The notes: generated from the sequence alone by a model not told the origin. A stretch of DNA of 64,000 bases from Nyssa sinensis (GCA_008638375.1 CM018033.1:10766880-10830879), one strand, 5' to 3'; positions 21,667-33,350 are shown, counted from the stretch's first letter. Translations and numbers: made by a program.

Positions 21667-22700
21667 ATAGGTTTTTGTGAGCTCTTCAAGAGTTCACTCA
21701 AGATTCAAGTCATCAGCATATACTGCTATTATTACAATTCTAGTATCTGATTTTTTTATGAAAATACAAGGGCAAATTGGATTATTTACATATCCCTCTT
21801 TTAGTAGATATTTAATGTGGTGATTTTATCACATGTGCCTAGATTGTTTCAATTCATATAATGATCATTGTAACTTGATTGAATAAATGCTACAAAATTG
21901 TGAATTACTAGCTTTAGAAACTTTAAATCCTTTAGGGATTTTCATGTACATGTCACTATCAAGTGATCCATATAAATATGTTGTGACTACATCTAAGACA
22001 CACATCTAGTCCTTTTGAGACTACCAGGCTTATAAAAAATCAGAACGTAATTGCATATAAGATAAGAGAATATGTCTCCTCATAATCAACACCAGGTCTC
22101 TGTGAGAAACATTGTGCTATAAATCTGGCTTTGTATTTGATAATTTCATTTTTCTCATTAAGTTTTTGTACAAATACCCATTTGTATCCTATAGGATTTA
22201 CGTCTTTAGGCATTTGGACTATAGGTCCAAATACTTCTTGTTTTTCTAACGAGTCTAACTCAGCCTGTATTGCTAACTTCCACTTTGGCCAATAATTTTT
22301 ATGTTGACACTATTCGATGCTTTGTGGTTCAGGATCTTTATCACTTATGATGATTTCAAGTGATATCGTAAAGGCAAATATATGATAAAAAATAATATCA
22401 CTTCGATCCCCATATATCTCCATTAGATATATAATTTATTGAGATCTCTTTATTTTCAGGTACTTGTGCCTCTTTAGGGGCTACTTGTTGCTCTTCAAGG
22501 GATACTAATTCTTTAGGAAGCATTCCCTATTCTAGAGGTGTTTGCTTACCTTTATTAGGAGGTATCAGTATACCAACGTTGGATTTATCAAACATCATAT
22601 GATGTATGGTCTCCTCAGGAGTTGTCACTTCTTTGTTTCTTGTGTTTTCCTCTTTTAGGGAAACTTATCTTTTGCATTAATAGGTTTACCACACTTTAGG
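21667..22700 (-). pseudogene. Copia reverse transcriptase N-terminal and central part (broken)
   Basis: The minus strand reads KWKLAIQAELDSLEK (about 22290-22240), VNPIGYKWVFVQKLNEKNE (about 22205-22145), CFSQRPGVDYEETYS (about 22110-22065) and the catalytic segment IIAVYADDLN (about 21745-21710). The two catalytic aspartates of the YxDD box remain (YADD). The segment ends with EELTKT at 21667, exactly where the other block at 3699 picks up. Frameshifts and stops lie between these motifs. The upstream part to 22700 is linker with little recognisable sequence. Confidence 0.88.
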
Positions 22701-22879
22701 CGTGCCATAGATTCATTTGTTGTAGTAGTAATGGATTGTCCTACTGGTACATTGATCTATACAAGAGTATTTGCAGATGGTAAGTACATTTTCATTATTT
22801 TTTTTTTATATCAATGAATGCATCTGAAAATTGATTGGCAATACTTTGCAAATAAATGATTCTTGGAACTTCTAGTTCA

Positions 22880-23800
22880 CATTGGTTAGTACGAGTATCA
22901 AGATAAGCCAATGTTGGTGAATTCTAAGAAGTTTCACGCTGAGCATTTGACTTTAGCTTCTTTCCCTTTAATGGTAGGAAAACTGTCTCATCGGAATGAC
23001 AATTAGAAAATTGTGCCATAAATAAATCACCTATTAGGGGCTCAAGATATCTTATAATACATGGAGAATAAAAACAAACATAAATTCCTAACCATCTTTA
23101 GGGACCCATCTTAGTACGTTGTGAGGTGCTATAGGGACATGCACAACATAACCAAAGACTCTTAGGTGAGACACGTTTGGTGGGTAGCCAAGTACAAGTT
23201 TTAAATGGGAACACTTGTGATAAGTGGTTGGCCTAATATGAATTACATTACAACATGCAACATGGCATGCCCCCAAGCAAAAATAAGTAACTTTGTTCTC
23301 ATAAGTAAATGTCTAGTAATTAATTGAAGACGTTTGATCAACGACTACTATTAAACCATTTTATGTGTGTAATTGAGTAACATGATGTTCAACATCAATT
23401 CCTATTGACATGAAATATTCATTAAATGCTTGGGATATAAACTCACCATTATTAAGATGTATTGTCTTGATGGGATGATCAAGGAATTGTGCTCTTAAAT
23501 CGTATGATTTGAGAAAGAAGTCTTGCAAATGCTACATTATGAGATGAAAGTAAACAAACATGTGACCATCTAGTTGATGCATTTGTCAATACCATGAAGT
23601 ACTGAAATGGTTCACATATATCCTCTTGAATGCGTTCTAGAAACATTGGGAATTCAACACTAACCTTTGTAGGAGGCGACCTTATTTTAATTTTCCTTGA
23701 GAACAAGTAGTGCATGGATATTCACATGGTAAAAAAATATTATGGTTCTTTATTAGATGTCCATGTGAATTTTCAATTATTCAATGCATTATTATTGCCC
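22880..23800 (-). pseudogene. Copia integrase (broken)
   Basis: On the minus strand a pre-integrase/core segment reads KIKIRSPPTKVSVEFPMFLE, RIQEDICEPF, YFMVLTNASTRWSHVCLLSS and NVAFARLLSQIIRFKS (23715-23479). After a degenerate stretch, the C-terminal core reads ACHVACCNVIHIRPTTYHKC and LGYPPNVSHLRVFGYVVHVP (23276-23088), then sequence toward a polyprotein linker. The first catalytic Asp (RIQEDICEP) is readable. Stops and shifts occur in the middle. Confidence 0.87.
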
Positions 23801-23989
23801 CTCATGCCAAAGTATAAAAGTTTTTAGATCGTTGAACTTCTGGTTCATCACGACATGTGATTGAATGGTATTTATAGTGGTTTGATATAACATGGAGGAG
23901 AGAATAGGAAATTTCTCCAAGATATTTGTCCTGTTTGAAACAACACAAGTGATATAAAGATATTCTATACCACCTTCATTATGATACCC

Positions 23990-24380
23990 ATTTTAGAGGA
24001 TATCTTTGAAATCGAGAAAATTTCTTCTGGATTTGCCAAACTATAAAACATCACTTATATGAATTGTTGTCCCATTTGGCAACGCGATGCCGACACTTCT
24101 AGAGCCTTTAATCATATTTGTAGTACCAGATATAATATTGACATTAGCTTCAACTAATTTTAAATTTAAGATATATCTTTTATTTTGAAGGATTATGTGT
24201 GTAGTTGCACTGTTTACTAGACATATATCTCCTATTATCCATATGGGATCTATCAATTCATTATTATAAAAAAACATATTAAAACGAGAGAAATGGAGAA
24301 GTTAAATTGCACTAAAATAACATAATTTAATAACAACATTAAAATAAGCTAAACACAACATAATATAATAAAAAACATTA
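23990..24380 (-). pseudogene. Copia protease region (broken)
   Basis: The minus strand reads GDICLVNSATTHIILQNKRY, then LKLVEANVNIISGTTNMIKG and ALPNGTTIHISDVL (24277-24041). Copia proteases have D-S-A/G-A/S-T-T-H at the active site; here the expected Asp is Asn (LVNSATTH), which would abolish catalysis. The open stretch is 78 residues, flanked by stops. Confidence 0.85.
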
Positions 24381-24514
24381 ACTGGTGTATACGTTCCGGT
24401 CACCTATTAAAGGGTCAATTTTTCTGCTTGAATCTATAAAAAAATCTGAGACATCTAAGTGTGTGATATTTAGAGGACCATTAGAAACATCCATAAGATA
24501 ATTAGTAAAATTCA

Positions 24515-24815
24515 AAAGATTATTAGTAAAATTTGTTTCTATTTCTTTTCCATTTTCCTTTATTGAGACTTGGTAAAGATCTACAAAATGTATAGGCATA
24601 CAAAAAGTATGCAACCAATGCTCTTTTCCACTGCAACGATTGCAAGACTCTTCAAATTCATAAGACCATCAATAAAATTCACAAGATCATTAGTAAAATT
24701 TGTTTCTATTTCTTTTTCCTTCTTTCCCTTATTGAGACTTGGTAAAGATCCACAAAATGTCTAGGTGCATGACAAGTACGCGACCAATGCCCTTTTCACC
24801 ACAACGATAACAACA
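24515..24815. repeat. 169-bp tandem duplication across the Copia zinc knuckle
   Basis: attgagacttggtaaagat occurs at 24562 and again at 24731. The surrounding ~130 bases (from the attagtaaaatttgtttcta tract to the knuckle codons) are repeated with about 10-15% differences by eye. The duplication lies within gag, between knuckle and protease. Confidence 0.8.
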
Positions 24816-25320
24816 TTGCCTCTATATTATCATTGTTGCACTTCAGATGTTACAGTGTGTCTCTTATAGGACAATTAAAGAAATTATTTTTGTGACCACC
24901 TTCGATATGGATTATTATGCCAGTCGCAACCTATAACCACGACCATGTTTACGACTGTATTCATGCCCATGCCCATGCCCATGCCCATACCTATGAATTT
25001 GTCTATGTGATGAAGTTGCATTTGCTTCAAGAAATACACTTCCATTCTCTCCACGGAATGGTGTAGAACAAATGAGACGTAACTTATCATTTTTCATCAC
25101 AAGATCATTATGTTGTTCAGTCAATAGAAGACATGATATCAATTCAAAATATTTAGTAAATCTACACTCTTGATATTGTTGCTATAGGACCATATTTGAG
25201 GGTGAAATGTAAAAAATATCTTTTCCAACATATATGCATTTGCAACATTTTCTCTGCATGATTTCAATTTTGAAGTAATTCTGAATAGTGTAAAATTGTA
25301 TTCACTAACTAATTTAAAAT

Positions 25321-25325
25321 ACTGT
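25321..25325. repeat. Target-site duplication ACTGT, left copy
   Basis: actgt lies immediately before the TGTCATGACCC terminus at 25326 and is repeated at 32193-32197 immediately after the tattaca terminus at 32192. The Copia gag frame continues across the join. Confidence 0.88.
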
Positions 25326-27060
25326 TGTCATGACCCGTAACCCACCCTATGCGGATTAAAGATCGCGGGGCAGGCCCTCAGACCGTCCCTAACAATTTCA
25401 AATTAAGGATTAATAATAATAATGTGAATTTAAATAAATAAGCAACGGAAAGCATAATAAAGTTTTACAAGCCATCAAGAGTTTAGTGTTTAAGTTACAG
25501 ATCCTTAAAACAAAAATAAAACATCCCTAAGATGTGGACATATGAGAGACAATACTAGTCACAGTCAATTACAATTAGTAAAAAATGTCCACTAATTTCA
25601 GCAAGGACAGATCTGCAGCAAGAACTTGACGCCTACTTGTAGGCAATTTCCCCCCCTTACTGTCTATCTACGGCATCCCTTCCTAAAAAAAATATATATA
25701 TAAATTGGAATGAGCTAACTTAGCTCAGTAAGTAAATTTCCTTGCTCTGCCATGTATTAGGGTCAGTACAGAAAGTGTGAAATCAAGACAAGCCAAAGAT
25801 ATGGAGATACGATAGCCAGTCACAGAAACAACAGAGATGACCCTAAGGGTCCAACAGACACGTCCCATGAGAAAATGATACAAGTGAATGACAAATCAAC
25901 AATGGGGACTTGGCCTATATAATAGTTAGCTGCTATAATTCATAAGTATCACAAATAGCCAAATCGGATCAAATGATAGGCTTGCAAGGCATAACAGAAA
26001 TCAAAAGTACCAGAAATCCTAGCGTATCAATAAACAAGGATACAACATCATATAGTCAAGACAGGCATAGCAAGCATATCAATAATGAGAGAGTGTAATA
26101 TCAGAATATCAATAAATGATATGAATACTAATAGAATATATGTTGAAACAGATAGTGCCCGGCATACTCTCAGATGCGCTTATCCAGGTTTATCCACCAT
26201 CGGGCTCCTAAATAGCACTAAAGCTCTTTACATAGATCAGGTCCATTATGGACTTCGACCCTAGGTCCATAAGCATCTATGAATCAGACGGACGTTGTGA
26301 CAGATCACAACCTCAAGCGCTCATATTATTAAAACCATGATTATTAGAATTCCACAGGCGATGTACATATTTATGGAATAGTAAATCCTCAGCAGTGAGG
26401 GGCATAATAATTTTTTAATATTCATGCAAGTATAGAAATGAACAATTAATCATATGGGATATTGGCAATCAATTTCACAACAAGTTCACAAAGCAGAATG
26501 GCATCAAACTAAGGAATTAATAAGTGTTAGGCATGTATAAGAGTACAAAATTTGGCAGCATAAAGGAAATGACATTGTGACATGGCTAGGGAATTGACAC
26601 ATGTTAGAGTTTGGGTTTTTACTTACCTTGTAACGTTTTTCCCTTCCTTAAAAGGTATTAGACTGCTTTATCTTTTCCTTTTAGCGACCTTATAAATCAG
26701 GAAGCATTTTCTTAGTTCAATATTGCGTAAAATTTTAATCTGAGTTTATTTATGAATCTATGTTCTTGTTTTGACAAAACGAACTCCACTATTTGGTCCG
26801 AAACATTGAAAAAAGTCAATTTAGGCTTTTACGATTTTCAATTTGGCTTTGGACATCACTAAAGGCAAAACGGTAATTTTATATTTTACGTGTCTAAATT
26901 TTTTGGAATCTTGACTCATAAAACAGACCCCACCATTGGGTTCAGAATGCCCGAAATAGTCAGTTTACACTATCAATATGTTTTATTCGGGCATCGGCAC
27001 TAATTTCCATGATTAAATTAATATAAATAATTTAATAACATAATATTATAATATATATTT

Positions 27061-28243
27061 AGTCAAGAATGAAGAGGGACATGACTGAGTTTATAGCACT
27101 GATGTATTAAATACCAGCAAGTCAAAGTCAAGCATCAAAAGCCTAGGTGGACTTCTACAATCGCTTCCAATACTCGAGTGGAAATGTGAGCACATCACCA
27201 TGGATGTTGTGTCAGGGTTACCCAAGATGTCGTAGGGGAGTGATTCTATTTGGGTGATTGTGGATAGATTAACTAAGACAACGCACTTCCTTGCAACCTA
27301 AGACAACTCAGACACTGGAGCGTTTTGCGACACTCTACATTCGAGAGATTGTTCGGCTACATGGCGATCCCAGTTACTATAGTGTCCTAGTTACAAAAGG
27401 CAATGGGCATGCAACTTAGTCTCAGTATCGCCTACCACCTAGAGACGGATGGAAATTCTGAGAAAATAATTCAGACGTTGAAGGACATGCCTACGTTTTT
27501 GTGTTATGGATTTCAAGGGAAGCTGGCAAGAGCAACTACCCCTAGTGGAATTCACATACAACAACACTTATCAATCCAGCATTGGTATGGCACCATATGA
27601 GGCACTATACGGTAGAAAGTGTCGATCCCCGATATGCTAGACAGAAGTAGGGGAAAGAAAGTTATTCAGGCCCAGAAATAGTGGAACAAACAACTGAAAA
27701 AATTCAGCTGATCAGACAACGTCTATTGGCAACTCAAAGCCGCCAAAAGAGTTATGCCGATGTTTGAAGAAGGGAGCTGAAATTCGAAGTGGGCTGATTT
27801 TGTGTTCTTGAAAGTGTCGCCTATGAAAGGCGTAGTAAGATTTGGGAAGAAGGGAAAGCTAGGGCCATGCTACATTGGACCCTTTAAGGTCATGAAACAA
27901 ATTGGGCCAGTGGCAGTACTAGCTTGCCCTACCAGCAGAATTGGCACACATGCACAACGTCTTTCATGTCTTTATGTCGAGGAAGTATTTGCACAATCCG
28001 AACCAAGTGGTTAAACATTAGCCCCTGGAGGTCCAAGAGGATCTAACGTATGTTGAGCAGCCAGTGCAGATCTTGGATCACCGGGAGCAAGTTCTGCAGA
28101 ACAAGATAATTCCACTAGTGAAGGTGCTATAGAGGAATCATCATATCGAGGAAGCCACTTGGGAGCAAGAGGATGAGACCCGCGCCAAGTACTCATAACT
28201 TTTTGTAATGTGAAGTACGTCAAGTTTGGGGACCAAACCTTTT
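27061..28243 (+). pseudogene. Gypsy integrase and chromodomain-like end, plus-strand fragment (broken)
   Basis: Plus-strand fragments start with a degenerate zinc-finger part (MTEFIA, about 27080) and a WVIVDRLTKTTHFL-like core segment (about 27250-27290). GMQLSLSIAYHLETDG (27403-27450), an [19 protein letters not shown] block (about 27580-27625) and LKVSPMKGVVRFGKKGKLGP (27808-27867) follow. Beyond YIGPFKVMKQIGPVAVLA it reads a HNVFH-like motif, a PLEVQEDLTYVEQPVQILD segment and a VLRNKIIPL-type chromodomain end. It is the 3' third of a Tekay-like pol, starting abruptly at 27061. Stops and shifts are frequent. Confidence 0.85.
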
Positions 28244-28256
28244 TAAGGGGGGGGGA
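28244..28256 (+). promoter_or_regulatory. Polypurine tract of the plus-strand Gypsy fragment
   Basis: The sequence aaggggggggga lies directly before the LTR start TGTAATACCC at 28257, in the same arrangement as on the minus strand at 6743-6755. Confidence 0.85.
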
Positions 28257-30233
28257 TGTAATACCCTAACCCAAATAATCGAAAATAATCATTGTAATGA
28301 TGTCTCTTTTTGGGTTAAATATCAAATGACTTCTTCGTTCTAAATTATGTTAAGTAGGCCGTAAATATTAAGAATTTTTACACGAAGAAAATTTGGCAAG
28401 TTGGAATGAGTGAAAAATTTATGAAACTTAATCGCCAATGAATATGGCATATTTGTTAATATAATATGTAATGTATTAAAAATAAAAAAAATTACAGCAT
28501 AGAAATTTAATGTATGATATTAAAAAGTGAAGAGGAATACGAAGGGATTTTTGAAATAATTAAGGCACAACTTAAAAATCTGATGAAAGATGCCCAAAAT
28601 GCCAAACAAGGCATAAGTAAGAAAAATGGGAAAAAATGAGGCTAAAAGGGGGGCCAAGAGACTTGAACCCTAGACCAAGAATGAAGAGAAACCAAAAGTC
28701 CAAAAAGAAAGCCACTTGGGCTACAAGCACGTTTGTGCTACATAATGCATAAGATATATACATATATACATATGTCCAACGAAAGTTTAAAAATTTAGCA
28801 CACTCAAAAATGAAGGTGGCAGCACTTTATTGGCCGCCGCCCTCCTCCACCAATCATCTTTCATGCACCAATATGTACATATATATATATATATATATCT
28901 ATGTATAAGACCTAATGATGATAACCTATCTAGGGGAGGGGGTTGCGTGTGAAAAGATGACTAATGAGTGTGTTGTATGCATAAAAGAGTGTGATGAGAA
29001 GGCCATGCAAGTCAGGCTTACATGGTGAGGGTGTGCATGTAGAGCTTAGGTAGAGAGAGAAAGTGAGATAAAGAAAGAGAGTGAAGGAAGAAGAAGGAGG
29101 AAGAAGAAGGGAGTCTACATGTAACCCCAAACCCGACATTAGAGCACTAGAAGAAGCCAAACCAAGCAAAAAAAATGGGGGGTACCACTGTTGAAGGTAA
29201 AAACACCACACACCCGCTATTCTCTCTCTAAGATTTCTCTATATACAAACTGTTTTGAGGCCTAATTGTTACATGCATGGCCTAGAACTTAATGTATTTT
29301 GTGAGGAAATGAAATAAGACGACCTAGGAAGGCCTAGAACATCAAACCCATGAAGAAACCGCCATTGATGGACCTTCCATGTAGTAGACCTAAACCAACT
29401 TCAATGGAATTCATTTTTATTGCTTAAGCCCTAAACTAGACCTTACGAGGGTTTTAAAAACCCTAATCCGAGACCTAGAAACCTAGGTAAAGACCCTCAA
29501 AACACGACTTGCAGGTTTCGGTTCTTAAAACCCAACCATACAAACTTACACCAAAAACTAAATATAAGGATGGGGGATGAAACCCCATGACAAACTAAGA
29601 ATAACAAACCAAACTAGAGGCCACAATGGTCCAAACTGGACTAGTACGATGGAGTTGCAAATCTTGGCTGTCAAACTCCAAATTATGAACCTGAACTCAA
29701 TTCGAACCCCAAACCAATGACAAACCTTGCATTGATGTCCCAGGAACATTTTTGGGTGAAAAGCTGAGAGATTAGGTGATTGAAAATTTATGAAATTAAA
29801 GATTTAATTTGCTGTAATTAGGGCAACACAGTGGGCGAAGGGAGGAAGATGATGAATAGTACGGGTCGGGTCGGATTATGGTTCGGGTGGTACGGCGTCA
29901 TTTTGGCTTAAGGGTTTTATTTTTTTTATGGGATATGGGTCTGTTTGGTTGAGGGGGTAAGAATTTCAATTTGGGTTCATTATTTTGGGCAGGAGATATC
30001 CTATCCCAGTTCGGCCCAGTTATCCGCCGTTTGTTATCAAAATCAATTAAAAAAAAAAAGAAAATGGGAAAGAGTGGGACGCACAGTCAAGGGTTTTCGA
30101 ACCCCTGAACCACATGAGAGGGTGGCACCTAGCACAAGAATGCAAGCCATTGTGCCATTGCCCCACTTGTTAAAAGTTATCACTTAATAAATATATGTTA
30201 GAATATTATGTTATTAAATTATTTATATTAATT
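28257..30233 (+). repeat. Partial LTR, left arm of a large inverted repeat
   Basis: It starts TGTAATACCCTAACCC after the polypurine tract and runs about 1.93 kb to ttatcactt (30185), then 48 AT-rich bases. The following sequence to 32192 is its inverted copy. The 48 bases resemble the start of the inner LTR part at 27010-27060 in reverse, so this LTR is broken where its middle begins. Chance open frames in it come from the repeat, not from genes. Confidence 0.82.
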
Positions 30234-32192
30234 AAGTGATAACTTTTAACAAGTGGGGCAGTGGTACAGTGGCTTGCATTCTTGTGTTAGGTACCACCCT
30301 CTCACGCAGTTAGGGGTTTGAGACCCCTTGACTACGCGTCCCACAATTTCCCTCCTTTTTTTTTTTCAATTGATTTTTTGAAAACAAATGGCGGATAACT
30401 GAGCCGAACTAGGATAGGATATCCCAACCCAAAATAGAGAACCCAAATTGAATTTTTTACCCCTACAACCAAACAGACCCATATCCCATTAAAAAAATAA
30501 AACCCTTAGCCCAAAACGACGCCGCATCACTTAAGGCTTTTATGCGATCCGGCGGGTTTCGACCCGAACTCAGATCTGACCCGACTCGTACTATTCATCA
30601 TCTTCCTCCCTTTCCCCCATTGTGTTGCCCTAATTACAGCAAATTAAATCTTCAATTTCGTGAATTTTCAATCACCTAATCTCTCTGCTTGTCACCCCAA
30701 AATGTTCCTGGGACATCAATGTAGGGTTTGGCATTGGTTTGGGGTTCGAATTGAGCTCAGGTTCGTGATTTGGAGTTTGATAGCCAAGACCTGTAACTCC
30801 ATTGTACTAGTCCGATTTGGACCATTTTGGCCTCTAGTTTGGTCTGTTATTCTTAGTTTTTCATAGGTTTTCATCCCCCAACCTTAGACTTAATTTTGGT
30901 GTAAGTTTGTGGGGTTAGGTTTCAAGAATCGAAACCTGCAAGTCATGTTTTGAGGGTCTTTGCCTAGGTTTTTAGGTCTCGAATTAGGGTTTTTAAACCC
31001 TCATAAGGTCTGGTTTAGGGCTTAAGCAATAAAATGAATTCCATGGAAGTTGGTTCAAGTATGATACATGGGAGGTTCCATCAATGGCGGTTTCTTCATG
31101 GGTTTGGTGTTCTAAGCCTTCCTAGGTCATCTTATTCCATTTCCTCACAAAATACATTATGTTCTAGGCCATGCATGCAACAATTAGTCCTCAAAGTAGT
31201 TTGTATATTGAAAAATCTTAGAGAGAGAAAATAGTGGGTGTGTGGTGTTTTTACCTCAACAGTGGTACCCCCCCTTTTTTTTTGCTTGGTTTGGCTCCTT
31301 CTAGTGCTCTAATGTCGGGTTTGGGGTTGTATGTAGATTCCTCTATTCTTCTTTTTCTTCCTCCTTCTTCTTTCTTCACTCTCTTTCTACCTCACTTTCT
31401 CTTTCTACCTGAGCCCTGCAAGCACACCCTCACCATGCAAGCCTGACTTGCATGGCCTATCATCACACTCTTTTATGCACACAACACACTCATTAGTCCT
31501 CTTTTCACATGCAACCCCCTTCCGTAAATAGGTTATCATCATTAGGTCTTATACATAGGTATATATATATATATATATATATGTACATATTGCTGCATGA
31601 AGGATGATTGGTGAAGGAGGGCGGTGGCCAATAGGGTGCTGCCACCTCATTTTGAGTGTGCTAAATTTTTGAACTTTGGTTAGACATATGTGTATATCCT
31701 ATACATTATTTAGCACCAAAGTGCTTGTAGCCCAAGTGGCTTTCTTTTTGGACTTTTGGTTTCTCTTCATTCTTGGTCTAGGGTTCAAGTCCCTTGGCCT
31801 CCCTTTTAACCTCATTTTTTTCCATTTTTCTTATGCCTTGTTTGGCATTTTGGGCATCTTTCATCAGATTTTTAAGTTGTGCCTTAATTATTTTAAAAAT
31901 CCCTTCGTATTCCTCTTCCCTTTTTAATATCATACGTTAAATTTCTATGCCGTATTTTTATTTTTATTTTTAATACATTACATATTATATTAACAAATAT
32001 TCTATATTCATCGGCGATTAAGTTTCATAAATTTTCCACTCACTCCAACTTGCCAAATTTTTTTCGTGTAGAAATTCTTAATATTTACGGCCTGCTTAAC
32101 GTAATTTAGAACGAAGAAGTCATTTGATATTTAACCTGAAAAGAAACATCATTACAATGATTATCTTTGCCTAATTGGGTTGGGGTATTACA
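30234..32192 (-). repeat. Partial LTR, right arm of the large inverted repeat
   Basis: Starting at aagtgataacttttaac (30234), this is the imperfect reverse complement of 28257-30185. Matching pieces include the gacgccgcat/tacggcgtcat region, the cccaacttcaatgg/ccatggaagttgg region, the (TA)n stretches (about 28880-28900 and 31558-31580), and the termini. Small length differences accumulate along the arms. Confidence 0.82.
30262..30325 (+). other. tRNA-like pol III A/B-box module in the second Gypsy LTR
   Basis: tggtacagtgg at 30262-30272 fits the A-box consensus at 10 of 11 bases. ggtttgagacc at 30315-30325 fits the B-box at 9-10 of 11. The mirrored copy lies at about 30093-30160. It occupies the same place in the LTR as the module at 4909-4972. 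Confidence 0.5.
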
Positions 32193-32719
32193 ACTGTAAC
32201 CTCAGTTGCAAGCCAATCATATCAAGCCTTTGGGAAAAAAATATTTCTTTGGTGGTCATATTTCCTTCATTTTCTTCCAAAGGGTGAAGGGATCCTTTAT
32301 CATGAGATACTATGCTTTCTAACCTTCATGACTATGACGACGAAAGAATATTAGTGCTTTTGCGTGATCCTAAAAGAATGCGATATTTCCGTCTTTGATA
32401 GTATTTCCAAGATTATTAGCTTTAAGGTGAATTTCAATATCAAGGATTCAGGACAAATAATTTTTTTTAGAAATATCCAATGCAACAAACTCGAGCTTGG
32501 TGAGATTTAACTTTTTTCTTAATTATGTAAATAATATAAATATGGTTTAATCAAGAAAATATTTAGCTCCAAGTGTACTAAATATTACATTTAATTTAAC
32601 ACTTCTGTGGTTAACCAAAGCTTCATGCTGATAACGTATTATAAAATTGATGGGCAAAACCAATCACACAAGTGCACACGAATATTTACGTGGTTCAGCT
32701 TCAGGCCTACTTCCACGGG
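32193..32719 (-). pseudogene. Copia gag N-terminal part, primer-site region and 5' LTR fragment
   Basis: The minus strand reads LTKLEFVALDISKKNYLS (about 32505-32450), ILDIEIHLKANNLGNTIKDG (about 32450-32390), a DHAKALIF segment and LMIKDPFTLWKKMKE (about 32310-32265). These are UBN2-type Copia gag motifs. Upstream lies cgttatcagcatgaagc (about 32636-32620), a primer-site-like sequence at the inner edge of the 5' LTR. LTR sequence with a ccgtggaagtaggc motif follows and breaks off at about 32719. Stops are present in gag. Confidence 0.85.
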
Positions 32720-33169
32720 TGTAACACCCACCCCTAGTAAATGGGCAATTAAGGACAACGTGATGAAAATTAATCCAATAAAGCAGCTTTTGGAAATTTC
32801 TTAGGCACTATGTTATGATATGACACTAACTAAAAAGGTTAAAAGCAAACCCAACCTAACAATGAACTATTATCATAGCAGTTCATAACCCTAGTTAGGC
32901 CACAAACCAATGTAGGGTTAGAATTTAATCTCATAACCAGTTAACCTAACCTAACCTAGTTGGTAGGGTTAAGTAGTCGAAAACATCACTAATCCAAGAT
33001 GGGAAAATATACATTAAACTGTGATACCCGACTTAAAGGGCTACCAAGGGTACATCCGTGAACATGACCATCACAACAAAGACACGATGAAAGTAAAGTG
33101 CTAAACATGTACACATATTTTAATACATAAATATATACATAAGGATATACATACATATATGTGTGTATG

Positions 33170-33190
33170 TGAGAGAGAGAGAGAGGGATG
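33170..33190. repeat. (GA)n microsatellite
   Basis: A short gagaga run in unassigned LTR-like DNA. Confidence 0.85.
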
Positions 33191-33314
33191 TTAGTATGTG
33201 TGGACATATGGGTGTGATGTGTGAGAAATACACATGTATAATATATATTTATATATATATATATACGCGTACACATATATATAGATAAATGTACATATAG
33301 TATACACTATGAAT

Positions 33315-33347
<33 letters not shown>
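33315..33347. repeat. (TA)n microsatellite
   Basis: An uninterrupted at/ta run in unassigned LTR-like DNA. Confidence 0.85.

Positions 33348-33350
<3 letters not shown>

Larger units (their letters stand above)
24380..25325 (-). pseudogene. Copia gag C-terminal part with duplicated zinc-knuckle region (broken)
   Basis: Minus-strand landmarks are KLVSEYNFTLFRITSKLKSC (about 25315-25255), MLEKIFFTFHP and ISCLLLTEQHNDLVMKN (about 25142-25090). A glycine/histidine/arginine-rich GHGHGHGHE stretch follows at about 24990-24950. The zinc knuckle CYRCGEKGHWSRTC (about 24820-24775) has the full CX2CX4HX4C pattern. Next come HFVDLYQVS and the linker toward protease. A second, degraded knuckle with HFVDLYQVSIKENGKE lies 169 bases further on, the product of a tandem duplication. 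The upstream end joins 32193 across the nested solo LTR. Confidence 0.87.
25326..32192 (-). mobile_element. Gypsy solo LTR (related to the Tekay-like element), interrupted by an inverted fragment
   Basis: Minus orientation: begins TGTAATACCCC at 32192 and ends GGGTCATGACA at 25326, flanked by ACTGT on both sides. Its two parts, 30234-32192 and 25326-27060, correspond to the outer and inner parts of one ~3.7-kb LTR. The inner part resembles 17803-19600 of the Gypsy element. No primer site or internal region follows 25326, so it is a solo LTR left by recombination. Between the parts sits 27061-30233, a piece of a related element in the opposite orientation. Confidence 0.8.
2592..32719 (-). mobile_element. 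Decayed Ty1/Copia element, split into three blocks by nested insertions
   Basis: The three blocks are 2592-3699, 21667-25325 and 32193-32719. Read on the minus strand in order they give 5' LTR fragment, primer-site-like sequence, gag (UBN2-like), zinc knuckle, protease, integrase, reverse transcriptase, RNase H and 3' LTR fragment, so they are one element. The first gap (3700-21666) holds a probable SIRE-like LTR with a Gypsy element and a CACTA transposon inside. The second gap (25326-32192) holds a Gypsy solo LTR flanked by the 5-bp duplication ACTGT. Without the insertions the element would be roughly 5.3 kb, normal for Copia. All frames carry stops and frameshifts. The right-hand LTR is cut off at about 32720, so the outer target duplication of the Copia itself cannot be seen. 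Confidence 0.88.

Noticed and set aside
24950..24990. Direct repeat of atgccc/catgcc read as a satellite or CRISPR-like array
   Set aside because: It is a short codon repeat for the glycine/histidine-rich part of Copia gag, a normal feature of that protein.
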